Below, piece after piece: positions 51,304 through 59,227 of a DNA stretch of 64,000 nucleotides (its first letter is position 1; the number at the start of each line of letters is the position of its first letter). Position numbers and translations under genes: made by a program. The notes under the pieces were generated by a model that saw only the letters and a program-made list of their open reading frames with translations, did not search any database and was not told where the DNA came from. This DNA comes from CAVRQM01 sp963822705. GTDB lineage: Bacteria; Pseudomonadota; Alphaproteobacteria; Acetobacterales; Acetobacteraceae. The stretch is taken from assembly GCA_963822705.1 (NCBI GenBank), contig CAWGIX010000012.1, positions 434,001-498,000 of the forward strand, written 5' to 3'.

Positions 51304-52654
51304 GGACAGACCCGTTCCAGTCGGCAAGCGCCGCCCTCAGTAACCGGTACAGCTCGTGCTTGAACGGCCCCGACACCGGCGTGCCGACATACTCGGCCTG
51401 CTTCGGCGAGAGTTTCGTCAGCGTCGCCCCCACTTTTGCGAGATGCAGCGCCGCGACTTTCTCGTCCAGCTTTTTCGGCAACGTATACACCTGGTTGGCA
51501 TACCGCCCTGACGGCGCGGTCCACAGTTCGATCTGCGCCAGCACCTGGTTGGAGAAACTGGCGCTCATGACAAAACTCGGGTGGCCGGTGGCGTTGCCCA
51601 GGTTCACCAGCCGTCCCTCCGACAGCACGATCAGCCGCTTGCCGTCCGGAAACACCACCTCGTCCACCTGCGGCTTGACGTTCTCCCAGCGGTGGTTGCG
51701 AAGCGCCTCGATCTGGATCTCGCTATCGAAATGCCCGATATTGGCGACGATGGCGCGGTGCTTCATGGCGCGCATGTGGTCGATGGTGATGACGTCGATA
51801 TTGCCCGTGGCGGTGACGAAAATGTCGGCGCGCGGCGCGGCCTGCTCCATGGTGACGACCTCGTAGCCTTCCATCGCCGCCTGCAGCGCGCAGATCGGGT
51901 CGACCTCCGTCACCAGCACCCGGCAGCCCGCCTGGCGCAGCGAGGCGGCCGAGCCTTTGCCGACGTCGCCGAACCCGCACACGGTCGCCACCTTGCCCGC
52001 CATCATCACGTCGGTGCCCCGACGGATGGCGTCGACCAGACTTTCGCGGCAGCCGTACAGATTGTCGAACTTGCTCTTGGTCACGCTGTCGTTGACGTTG
52101 ATCGCCGGCACTTTCAGCGTGCCGTCACGCGCCATGTCGCGCAGGCGATGCACCCCGGTGGTGGTTTCTTCCGACAGGCCGCGCACGTCCTCCAGCTTGT
52201 TCGGATACTTTTCGTGCATCAGCTTGGTCAGATCCCCGCCGTCGTCGAGAATCAGGTTCGGCGACCATGCGTCCGGACCTGACACGGTCTGCTCGATGCA
52301 CCACCAAAACTCTTCCTCGTCCATGCCCTTCCAGGCGAACACCGGGGTTCCGGCGGCCGCGACAGCCGCGGCGGCATGGTCCTGGGTCGAAAAGATGTTG
52401 CACGACGACCAGCGAACGCTGGCACCCAGATGTTCCAGAGTCTGGATCAGCACCGCGGTCTGGATGGTCATGTGCAGGCAGCCCGCAATCCGGGCGCCGG
52501 TCAGCGGCTTGCGGGTGCCGTATTCCGCCCGGATCGCCATCAGGCCCGGCATTTCGTCCTCGGCCATGGCGATCTCTTTGCGCCCCCAGTCAGCCAGCCC
52601 GATATCGCGGACCTTGTAGTCGGGCAGCGTTTTGGGGGGCATGCTGTCGGGCAC
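51275..52654 (-). CDS. ahcY: S-adenosyl-L-homocysteine hydrolase
   Basis: AhcY splits SAH, the product of all SAM-dependent methylations, to adenosine and homocysteine using bound NAD. GTG 52654 has AGGAG six bases upstream; it gives 459 residues, VPDSMPPKTLPDYKVRDIGLADWGRKEIAMAEDEMPGLMAIR. Motifs: RIAGCLHMTIQTAVLIQTL, SCNIFSTQDHAAAAVA, VPAINVNDSVTKSKFDNLYGCRESLVDAIRR with the catalytic Lys/Asp, the NAD-binding GFGDVGKGSAASL, TATGNIDVITIDHM and the C-terminal LAKVGATLTKLSPKQAEYVGTPVSGPFKHELYRL (usually ending KPDHYRY; here it carries a longer, different tail). Divergent from lysA with only 45 bp between starts. Confidence 0.95.
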   Translation of the reverse strand: MPDSMPPKTLPDYKVRDIGLADWGRKEIAMAEDEMPGLMAIRAEYGTRKPLTGARIAGCLHMTIQTAVLIQTLEHLGASVRWSSCNIFSTQDHAAAAVAAAGTPVFAWKGMDEEEFWWCIEQTVSGPDAWSPNLILDDGGDLTKLMHEKYPNKLEDVRGLSEETTTGVHRLRDMARDGTLKVPAINVNDSVTKSKFDNLYGCRESLVDAIRRGTDVMMAGKVATVCGFGDVGKGSAASLRQAGCRVLVTEVDPICALQAAMEGYEVVTMEQAAPRADIFVTATGNIDVITIDHMRAMKHRAIVANIGHFDSEIQIEALRNHRWENVKPQVDEVVFPDGKRLIVLSEGRLVNLGNATGHPSFVMSASFSNQVLAQIELWTAPSGRYANQVYTLPKKLDEKVAALHLAKVGATLTKLSPKQAEYVGTPVSGPFKHELYRLLRAALADWNGSVQSALSASGE

Positions 52655-52699
52655 GGGAAGCTCCTGAAAACGGTTGGGGCCGTATATAAGGATATGTTG

Positions 52700-54040
52700 A
52701 TGTCCGCAAGTCTTGCGGAGAACGAGGCGTCCGAACCGAGCGTGGCCGACCTGTTGGCGGCGCGTCCGCACTTATCGATGCACGCCATCGACGGGCTGGT
52801 GCTGGAGGACGTGCCGCTCGCCGCGATCGCGGCGGAACTGGGCACGCCGACCTGGGTGTACGGCGCCGGCACGATCCGCACCCGATACCGAACCCTCGCC
52901 GCGGCTTTGGCCGGGACCAGCGCAAATATCCATTACGCGGTCAAAGCCAACGACCATGTGGCCGTGCTGCGCGTGCTCGCGGCCGAGGGCGCCGGCGCGG
53001 ACGTGGTCAGCGAAGGCGAGTTTTTGCGCGCCCGCGCCGCCGGGATATCCGGCGACAAAATCGTCTTCTCCGGCGTGGGCAAGACCGCCGGCGAGCTGCG
53101 GACCGCCCTGGCCCAAAACGTGGCGCAGATCAACGTGGAAAGTGCGGCCGAACTGGACATGGTCTCGGCCATCGCGGCGGGAATGGGTGCGACCGCGCAG
53201 GTGGCCTTGCGCCTCAACCCGGACGTGGACGCCGGGACGCACGCCAAGATCACCACCGGGCGGGCGGAAAACAAGTTCGGCATCGGGATCGCAGAAATCC
53301 CGGCTCTGTATGCCCGCGCCAAAACGCTGCCGGGCATCGAGCCCATCGGTTTGGCCCTGCACCTCGGCAGCCAGATCACTTCCATGGCGCCGTATCGCGC
53401 CGCCTACGCCCGCGCGGCGGATCTGGTCCGGGATCTGCGGCAGGCGGGCCAAACCGTCGCGCGGATCGATTGCGGCGGCGGCCTGGCAATCGGCTACCGC
53501 GACGAGCCGGACGCCTCGCCCCAGGCGTTTGCGGGCGCGCTGCGTCGGGCGTTTGCGGCTTTGGACGTGTCGCTGGTGGTGGAGCCCGGGCGCTGGCTGG
53601 TCGGACCGGCGGGGGTATTGCTGGCCTCGGTCGTGCTGGAGAAATTTTCCGGCGGACGGCGTTTTGTCGTGCTGGACGCCGCCATGAACGACCTGTTGCG
53701 ACCGGCCATGTACGACGCCTGGCACGGCGTGGTCCCGGTCGCGGCGCGCGACGCAGTCTCGTCCGCCGCCCCGGCCGATATCGTTGGGCCTGTCTGCGAG
53801 AGTTCCGACACGTTCGCGCGAAACCGCGCGCTGCCGGCTCTTGCCGCCGGCGCACTGGTGGCGATCTTGGACGCTGGTGCGTATGGTGCGGTGATGAGCT
53901 CCACATACAACGCCCGGCCGCTGGCCGCGCAGGTGCTGGTGTCGGGATCGCGCTGGGCGGTGATCCGGCAACGCCAGCCACTCGCGGCGCTGTGGGCCGA
54001 TGAGTCCATTCCGGACTTCGCTGACCGTCGCAGCCCCTGA
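52700..54040 (+). CDS. lysA: Diaminopimelate decarboxylase
   Basis: LysA makes L-lysine from meso-diaminopimelate with PLP. AAGGA ends seven bases before ATG 52700, so this start is preferred to ATG 52694; 446 residues. The PLP lysine is Lys82 in HYAVKANDH. Further motifs: GADVVSEGEFLRARAAG, GKTAGEL, LRLNPDVDAGTHAKITTGRAENKFGI, GLALHLGSQI, RIDCGGGLAIGY, VVEPGRWLVG and GPVCESSDTFARNR with the Cys-Glu pair contacting substrate. The stop overlaps the ATG of the DUF4175 gene (TGATG), as in many alphaproteobacteria. Confidence 0.95.
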   Translation: MSASLAENEASEPSVADLLAARPHLSMHAIDGLVLEDVPLAAIAAELGTPTWVYGAGTIRTRYRTLAAALAGTSANIHYAVKANDHVAVLRVLAAEGAGADVVSEGEFLRARAAGISGDKIVFSGVGKTAGELRTALAQNVAQINVESAAELDMVSAIAAGMGATAQVALRLNPDVDAGTHAKITTGRAENKFGIGIAEIPALYARAKTLPGIEPIGLALHLGSQITSMAPYRAAYARAADLVRDLRQAGQTVARIDCGGGLAIGYRDEPDASPQAFAGALRRAFAALDVSLVVEPGRWLVGPAGVLLASVVLEKFSGGRRFVVLDAAMNDLLRPAMYDAWHGVVPVAARDAVSSAAPADIVGPVCESSDTFARNRALPALAAGALVAILDAGAYGAVMSSTYNARPLAAQVLVSGSRWAVIRQRQPLAALWADESIPDFADRRSP

Positions 54041-56712
54041 TGACAGTCAGCCACACCCCGCCGGCCGGGCTCGATCGCAAGCGGCATGCGGCGCGGCTAC
54101 TATTGGCCTTCGAGCAAGTCTGGCCGGCGTCGTGGCCCGCGCTCGGCGTGCTGGGGGGCTTTCTCTGCGCCGCCCTGCTCGGCTTGCCCGCTCTCCTGCC
54201 GCCCCGGCCTGCATACGATCCTGTTGCTGGCATGGTGGCCCTCGCCGCCGCAGGGCTGGCTTGGCGCGGGCTGCACACGGTCCGCTGGCCAAACGGGGCC
54301 GCCGCCGACCGCAGGCTGGAGCGCGCGAGCGGACTCCCGCACCGGCCTCTGACTGCGCTGGCTGACCATCCCGCTCCCGGCACCGGCGAGGCGGCGCTGT
54401 GGCAAGCCCATGTCGCGCGCGCGGCGGCGTCGATCCGCCGGCTGCGCGTCGGACTGCCGCGGCCGGGACTGGCCCTGCGCGACCCGCGCGCGCTGCGTGG
54501 CCTTTTGCTGCTGGGCTTGGTCGTGTGCCTGGGCATTGCCGGGGCGGACGCGCCGCAGCGCCTGATGACCGCGCTGGTACCCCGGTTTCCCACGCCCGCT
54601 CCGCCCCCTGCCGCACGGCTGCAGGCCTGGGTCACCCCGCCGGCTTATACCGGCCTGGCGCCGGTCTTGCTCGCGGCCGATCAGCCCGACGTGAACGTTC
54701 CGGCCGGGTCGCGCTTGGCGGCGAGCCTGTCGGGCGGCCCCTCCGACGCGCCCGCGCCCGCGCTGTCGCTCGGGTCCACGCATGTCGCCTTTCAGCGGAT
54801 CGATGCCGGTAGCTGGCAGGCAGCTGCCGACCTGTCCGCGGGCGGCACGCTCAGCGTGAGCCGCGGCGGCACCGAGCTCGGCCGCTGGCAAATGACGGTG
54901 GTGGCCGATATCCCTCCCATCGTGCAGTGGCCCGAGCCGCCGTCCGCCACCCGTAGCAGGCCGCCGCAACTGCGCCTGCCGTGGCAGGTCGCGCATCCCT
55001 ATGGGGTGACCACGCTGCATGCCGAACTGAAGCTCCAGGCGCGGCCGGAGGCGCCGCCGCTGCTGGTCGAGGTGCCGCTGCCAGGCGCTCAGCCCCGCCA
55101 AGCGCGGGGCGCGCGGCTGGCCGACCTCACCGCGCATCCATGGGCCGGACTACCGGTGGTCGCGACCTTGGTGGCGCGCGATACCGGCGGCCTCACCGGG
55201 CGCAGCGAACCAAAAACGATCCTGCTGCCGGAGCGGCGCTTCCAGTCGGCGGCGGCGCGCGCGGTGGTTGCGGTGCGCAAGATGCTTGCCCTGCATCCCG
55301 AGGACCGTGTGGCGGCGGTGACAGCCCTGGACGGACTGGCAGGCCAGGATTCGGTCTGGCAGGACGACAGCGGCGGCTACCTGAACCTGCGGGCGATCGC
55401 GGTCCTGCTAGGCTACGCGCGCCCGGGCAAGGCCGCGGATGCGGCCGTCGACGAGGCCCAGGACCGGCTCTGGCTTCTGGCATTGCATCTCGAGGAAGGA
55501 TCGCCGGCGCGCACGGCCGAGATTTTGGCCCGGGAACGCAAGGCGATGCACTCGGCGCTGGACGACGCACAGAAGCAACAGAGTGCGCAACAGCAGAAAC
55601 AAGACGGCCACCAGCAGCAGGACCGGGGCACGCAGGCCAACAAGGACGCACTGGCCAAACGAGAGCAGGCGTTGGAACGAGCGCTGCAGCAGCACCTGCA
55701 GGCGCTGGAGCAGCAGGCGCGCCGCGACCCGCAGCACGCCACACCGTCACCGCAGGACGAACGGGCGGCACAGCAGGCACTGGAGCAGCTGCGCGAGGCA
55801 CTGCAGTCGGACAAGCTGGACGACGCGCAGGAGCGCATGGCCGAGCTCGACCAGGCGCTTGAGCAAATGGAGCAGGACCGCCGCGCCGCCGAGCAGACGC
55901 CCCGGCAACGACAGCGCGCCGAAGGACGGCAAAAGGGGCGCCAGCAGATGAGCGTGGTGCGCGACCTCGTGCAACGCGAGACCGGCCTGCTGGACCATGC
56001 CCAGGCCCGCGCCACGCCGCCCGACACGGTCCGCGACTCGCTCGATCTCCCCCCCGGCCAACTCGATCTCGGTCAGGACCCCAGCGGCAGCCAGCAGGCA
56101 CACCGGGATTCCCAGCAGCGCAGCGCGGATGCCGAAGTGCAGCGGGCTCTGCGCCGGGCTGTGGGCGTGCTGATGCAGAACTATGGCGACCTGACCGGAA
56201 AAGTGCCCCAACCCTTGGGCGATGCGGACCAGGCCATGCACGGGGCGGAGAACGCCCTGGGCGCGGGCCAGGATGCGGACGCTGCGGCGGCGGCACAGCG
56301 AGCCATCGAGGCATTGCAGAAGGGCGGCCAGTCAATGAGCCAGCAACTGGCCCAGATGTTCGGCCGGGGGCGGCAGCGAGGCCAGGATCAGGGCGACGAC
56401 GACGGGCAGGACGCGGAGCAGGGCGACGGCCCAGGCCAGGACATGGGCCAGGGCCCGGGGATGGAACTAGGCGACGACGGCGACCAGGGAATGGCCGACG
56501 GGGCGCAGGGTGTGCGTCGAGATCCGTTCGGCCGGGCCCAGCACGAGGGCGTAGCCGGCCAACTGGACGATGGCAGCGAGACCGCAGTGCCCGAGACCAT
56601 GGAACAGACCCGCATGCGCGAAATCCAGGACGAGCTGCGGCGCCGCGGCGCCGAGCGCACCCGCCCGCAACGCGAGCTCGAGTACATCGACCGGCTGTTG
56701 AACACGAATTAA
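54040..56712 (+). CDS. TIGR02302/DUF4175 family membrane protein
   Basis: An 890-residue protein. Two N-terminal membrane helices (ALGVLGGFLCAALLGLPALL, about residues 35-55; AGMVALAAAGLAW, 63-75) and a third (ALRGLLLLGLVVCLGIAGA, about 150-168) precede a periplasmic beta-rich part with repeated Ig-like strands (AWVTPPAYTGLAPVLL, QWPEPPSATRSRPPQLRLPWQVAHPYGV). From residue 500 it becomes Gln/Glu/Arg-rich coiled coil (DDAQKQQSAQQQKQ, REQALERALQQHLQALEQQ), then Gly/Asp/Gln-rich, ending RRRGAERTRPQRELEYIDRLLNTN, the conserved family terminus. The family is found beside lysA in alphaproteobacteria; function unknown. Confidence 0.87.
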   Translation: MTVSHTPPAGLDRKRHAARLLLAFEQVWPASWPALGVLGGFLCAALLGLPALLPPRPAYDPVAGMVALAAAGLAWRGLHTVRWPNGAAADRRLERASGLPHRPLTALADHPAPGTGEAALWQAHVARAAASIRRLRVGLPRPGLALRDPRALRGLLLLGLVVCLGIAGADAPQRLMTALVPRFPTPAPPPAARLQAWVTPPAYTGLAPVLLAADQPDVNVPAGSRLAASLSGGPSDAPAPALSLGSTHVAFQRIDAGSWQAAADLSAGGTLSVSRGGTELGRWQMTVVADIPPIVQWPEPPSATRSRPPQLRLPWQVAHPYGVTTLHAELKLQARPEAPPLLVEVPLPGAQPRQARGARLADLTAHPWAGLPVVATLVARDTGGLTGRSEPKTILLPERRFQSAAARAVVAVRKMLALHPEDRVAAVTALDGLAGQDSVWQDDSGGYLNLRAIAVLLGYARPGKAADAAVDEAQDRLWLLALHLEEGSPARTAEILARERKAMHSALDDAQKQQSAQQQKQDGHQQQDRGTQANKDALAKREQALERALQQHLQALEQQARRDPQHATPSPQDERAAQQALEQLREALQSDKLDDAQERMAELDQALEQMEQDRRAAEQTPRQRQRAEGRQKGRQQMSVVRDLVQRETGLLDHAQARATPPDTVRDSLDLPPGQLDLGQDPSGSQQAHRDSQQRSADAEVQRALRRAVGVLMQNYGDLTGKVPQPLGDADQAMHGAENALGAGQDADAAAAAQRAIEALQKGGQSMSQQLAQMFGRGRQRGQDQGDDDGQDAEQGDGPGQDMGQGPGMELGDDGDQGMADGAQGVRRDPFGRAQHEGVAGQLDDGSETAVPETMEQTRMREIQDELRRRGAERTRPQRELEYIDRLLNTN

Positions 56713-56766
56713 CCCGCGCCCGTGCGCCTAACCCGCGCCCGTGCCCCTAACCCGCGCTTGAGCGCC
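56710..56766 (+). repeat. Three 19-bp tandem repeats at the DUF4175 stop codon
   Basis: TAACCCGCGCCCGTGCGCC (56710-56728), TAACCCGCGCCCGTGCCCC (56729-56747) and TAACCCGCGCTTGAGCGCC (56748-56766) follow each other directly. The TAA of the first unit is the stop codon itself, so the array supplies three stops in frame register with 19-bp offsets. Confidence 0.85.
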
Positions 56767-57048
56767 GGTTGACCGAGCCGGCCGAGGCGACAATCGGGCA
56801 CCTACCCGCGGCGACTGGCAGCAGAGGTTCTGAAATCAGAACGGCCGCATGAGCGCGGTCTCGGCCAAACTGGGCGGGCCCATTTTGCATGTCGTTGGAG
56901 CCGGATGGAAGCGACCGGGACCGCTAGGGCAGCCCACAGGAATGGGGGACAAGGTTTATCCGCGTGAACGGGGACGGGCGTTGCATCGTGTTCACGTCCG
57001 GCACGGGCGAAACCGGAGCGTTCTGGCGGTTCGCCCCCGCAGGACGCT
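56767..57048. other. Intergenic region, no gene recognised
   Basis: About 280 bp between the convergent DUF4175 and TusA-like genes. Open frames here overlap no known family. No clear terminator hairpin with a T run is visible. Confidence 0.4.
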
Positions 57049-57318
57049 TCAGGCACGCCGCAGCAGCAGTCGTATGGTTTGATCCGGCGCTTCGATCTGC
57101 GCCAACACGGTATGGCCGAGCGCTCGGGCGGTCTCCGGGACTCGGCGACGCGGCTCGTCGCCGCGCAGCCGCACCTCCAGCACCTGCCCGGGCGCGAGCG
57201 CGTCCAGGGCAAGCCGGGTGCGCACGAAAGTCATCGGGCAAACCTCCGCGCTGATGTCGAGCACGCGGTCGGGAAGCGGATTTTCGGCCCCGCTAGCGCA
57301 GGTACTCGTCTCTGGCAT
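57049..57318 (-). CDS. TusA/SirA-like sulfurtransferase family protein
   Basis: An 89-residue protein from ATG 57318 (MPETSTCASGAENPLPDRVLDISAEVCPMTFVRTRLALDALAPGQVLEVRLRGDEPRRRVPETARALGHTVLAQIEAP). It has the TusA signature: short beta strand, catalytic C-P-M motif (Cys28) at the start of a helix, and the beta-alpha-beta core. Family members relay persulphide sulphur for tRNA thiolation, molybdenum cofactor or dissimilatory sulphur metabolism. Without tusBCDE or rhodanese genes nearby the partner is unknown. AAAGGG lies just upstream of two consecutive ATGs (57321 and 57318). Divergent from mucR. Confidence 0.87.
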   Translation of the reverse strand: MPETSTCASGAENPLPDRVLDISAEVCPMTFVRTRLALDALAPGQVLEVRLRGDEPRRRVPETARALGHTVLAQIEAPDQTIRLLLRRA

Positions 57319-57350
57319 CATTGCCCTTTTCTGTGGCATCCGAATAACCA

Positions 57351-57380
57351 TTGCGAAACGGCTCGCTCTCTTGTTATATG
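57351..57380 (+). promoter_or_regulatory. Putative mucR promoter
   Basis: TTGCGA (57351-57356) and TATATG (57375-57380), 18 bp apart, match sigma-70 elements at 4/6 each. The region is the most AT-rich in the 93-bp divergent gap between the TusA-like gene and mucR. MucR regulators usually repress their own promoters at T-A-step-rich sites, which this stretch could provide. Confidence 0.4.
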
Positions 57381-57411
57381 GCGCAAGTGTTCTGTAAAGG
57401 AAGGCTACTCG

Positions 57412-57823
57412 ATGGCCGATAATCCACAGGGTTCCGATGTTTTGGGACTCACGGCGCAAATCGTCTCGGCCCACGTTTCCAATAATCCGGTTTCACCAGA
57501 GTTCTCTTTCGTCGCTGATTCAAGAAGTCTACCGCACCTTGTCCAATGTCGGACGGGAACCGGCGCAGCCTGATAAGCCACAACCGGCGGTGCCCGTTAG
57601 GAAGTCGGTGTTTGCGGACTATGTGATCTGCCTGGAGTGCGGGAAAAAGCAGAAGATGCTGAAGAGGCATTTGAAGACCGCGCACAATGTTACGCCTGAC
57701 CAGTATCGGGAACGTTGGGGCTTGGCGCCCGAATACCCCATGGTGGCGCCGAACTACGCCAGCCACCGCTCGTCACTGGCCAAGCGGATCGGGCTCGGCA
57801 CCAAGCCGCGCGGCCGCAAGTAA
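57412..57823 (+). CDS. mucR: MucR/Ros family zinc-finger transcriptional regulator, one frameshift
   Basis: MADNPQGSDVLGLTAQIVSAHVSNNPVSP (ATG 57412, preceded by AAGGAAGG) is the standard MucR N-terminus. After a one-base shift near 57501 the other frame continues SSLIQEVYRTLSNVGREPAQ, KPAVPVRKS-type linker, then the zinc finger ICLECGKKQKMLKRHLKTAHNVTPDQYRERWGLAPEYPMVAPNYASHRSSLAKRIGLG (C-x2-C-x9-H-x4-H). About 137 residues joined. MucR/Ros proteins are alphaproteobacterial H-NS-like silencers of exopolysaccharide, motility and virulence genes. The single shift is probably an error. Confidence 0.9.
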
Positions 57824-57921
57824 CGCCCTCGCCGATCACGGCCGACCCCTCCTTCAGCTCCTTTTCCGGCGTGCGCGCGGCATTTGCGCTGCCCGGCCAC
57901 CACCCTGTAAATGTCGCCGCG

Positions 57922-58389
57922 ATGGAAAGCCGGATCGAACGCCTGTGCGTCGAACGGGGCCTCAAGATGACCGGCCAGCGGCGGGTGATCGCACGGGTGC
58001 TCTCGGAAGCGGCCGATCATCCCGATGTGGAGGAACTCTATCGCCGATCCGCGGCACTGGACAGCCGCATCTCCATCGCGACCGTGTATCGCACCGTGCG
58101 TTTGCTGGAGGAGAAGGGCATCCTCGAGCGCCGCGATTTCGGCGGCGGCCGGGCGCGCTACGAAGCCACCGAGCACGGGCTGCATCATCACCTGATCGAC
58201 GTCGACACCGGACGGGTGATCGAGTTCCAGCATCCCGCGCATGAGCAACTTCTGCGCGAGATTGCGGCGGAGTTGGGGTTCGACCTCGTGTCCATGCGCC
58301 TCGAGCTGTTCGGCCGACGGCGACCGGCGGCCGGCGAGACCCGGCAAGTGCCGAAGGTGGTAGCCGCCGCTGCGCGCCCGCCGCCATGA
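57922..58389 (+). CDS. fur: Fur family transcriptional regulator
   Basis: A 155-residue ferric-uptake regulator. MESRIERLCVERGLKMTGQRRVIARVLSEAADHPDVEELYRRSAALDSRISIATVYRTVRLLEEKGIL is the winged helix. The dimerisation/metal domain has the site 1 and 2 ligands His33, Glu81, His88-His90 (GLHHHLIDVDTGRVIEFQHPAHEQL) and the tail LGFDLVSMRLELFG. The LIDVDTGRVIEF wording matches alphaproteobacterial Fur/Mur rather than Irr (no HRM-like heme site). It may thus respond to Mn2+ as in rhizobial Mur. Its stop overlaps the olsB start (ATGA). Confidence 0.9.
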   Translation: MESRIERLCVERGLKMTGQRRVIARVLSEAADHPDVEELYRRSAALDSRISIATVYRTVRLLEEKGILERRDFGGGRARYEATEHGLHHHLIDVDTGRVIEFQHPAHEQLLREIAAELGFDLVSMRLELFGRRRPAAGETRQVPKVVAAAARPPP

Positions 58390-59225
58390 CGGTGGAAGTC
58401 TCGCGCGCCGGTATCGCTGCCCTGGCCGCCGACGATTTCGGCGAGCTGCGTGGCGGGCATTTGGGTGTTCGCCTTGCCTCCAGCGCCGCCGACATCGACG
58501 CGATCCAAGCGCTCCGCTACCGGGTGTTTTACGACGAGATGGGCGCCAGGCCCGGCCCGAGGACCGGGATGGGCCGGCGGGACCGGGACGATTTCGACGC
58601 GGTCGCGGATCATCTCCTGGTGGTCGACCACGCGATCGGCCCTGGGCCGGACGGCGTGGTCGGCACCTATCGGATGCTGCGCCGATCGGCCGCTTCACGC
58701 ATCGGACGCTTCTACTCCGCCGACGAGTACGACATCTCCAAAGTGCTGGCGTTTCCCGGCGAGGTGCTGGAACTGGGCCGTTCGTGCGTGGACGCCCCGC
58801 ATCGCGGCCGTGCGGTAATGCAGCTGCTCTGGCGCGGCATCGCCGCCTACGTTTTTCTGCACCGGATCGATCTGATGTTCGGCTGCGCAAGCCTGCCCGG
58901 CACCGATCCGGACGCGCTGGCCGCCGAGCTGTCCTATCTCTGGTATAATCATTTGGCGCCCCCCGCGTTGCGGCCACGCGCGCTACCGGGCCGCTATGTC
59001 GAGATGCGGCGCGCCAAGCCCGCGCCCGGCGACAGCAGACGCGCCATGGCGACGCTGCCGCCGCTGGTAAAGGGCTATTTGCGCCTGGGCGAATTCGTGG
59101 GCGACGGCGCGGTGATCGATCGGCAGTTCAACACCGTCGACGTGGCCGTGGTGGTGAAGACGGATCTGGTGACCGACAAATACTACCGGCACTACGAGCG
59201 GCAACTGCGCGACGCGCTCGACTGA
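58386..59225 (+). CDS. olsB: Ornithine-acyl-ACP N-acyltransferase-like protein (OlsB/hemolysin-like GNAT)
   Basis: A 279-residue acyltransferase: LGVRLASSAADIDAIQALRYRVFYDEMGA, FDAVADHLLVVDH, VVGTYRMLRRSAA, FYSADEYDISKVLAFPGEVLELGRSCVDAPHRGRAVMQLLWRGIAAYV and MFGCASLPGTDPDALAAELSYL are the OlsB/HlyA-like signatures of the autoinducer-synthase-like GNAT fold. OlsB attaches a 3-hydroxy fatty acid to ornithine, the first step to the phosphorus-free ornithine lipids. No olsA lies beside it. It overlaps fur by 4 bp and is 2 bp from lnt, so all three are likely co-transcribed. Confidence 0.85.
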   Translation: MTVEVSRAGIAALAADDFGELRGGHLGVRLASSAADIDAIQALRYRVFYDEMGARPGPRTGMGRRDRDDFDAVADHLLVVDHAIGPGPDGVVGTYRMLRRSAASRIGRFYSADEYDISKVLAFPGEVLELGRSCVDAPHRGRAVMQLLWRGIAAYVFLHRIDLMFGCASLPGTDPDALAAELSYLWYNHLAPPALRPRALPGRYVEMRRAKPAPGDSRRAMATLPPLVKGYLRLGEFVGDGAVIDRQFNTVDVAVVVKTDLVTDKYYRHYERQLRDALD

Positions 59226-59227
59226 CA

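Noticed and set aside
52655..52699. SAH riboswitch before ahcY
   Set aside because: Only 45 bp separate ahcY from the divergent lysA, too little for the aptamer, and no conserved core is visible.
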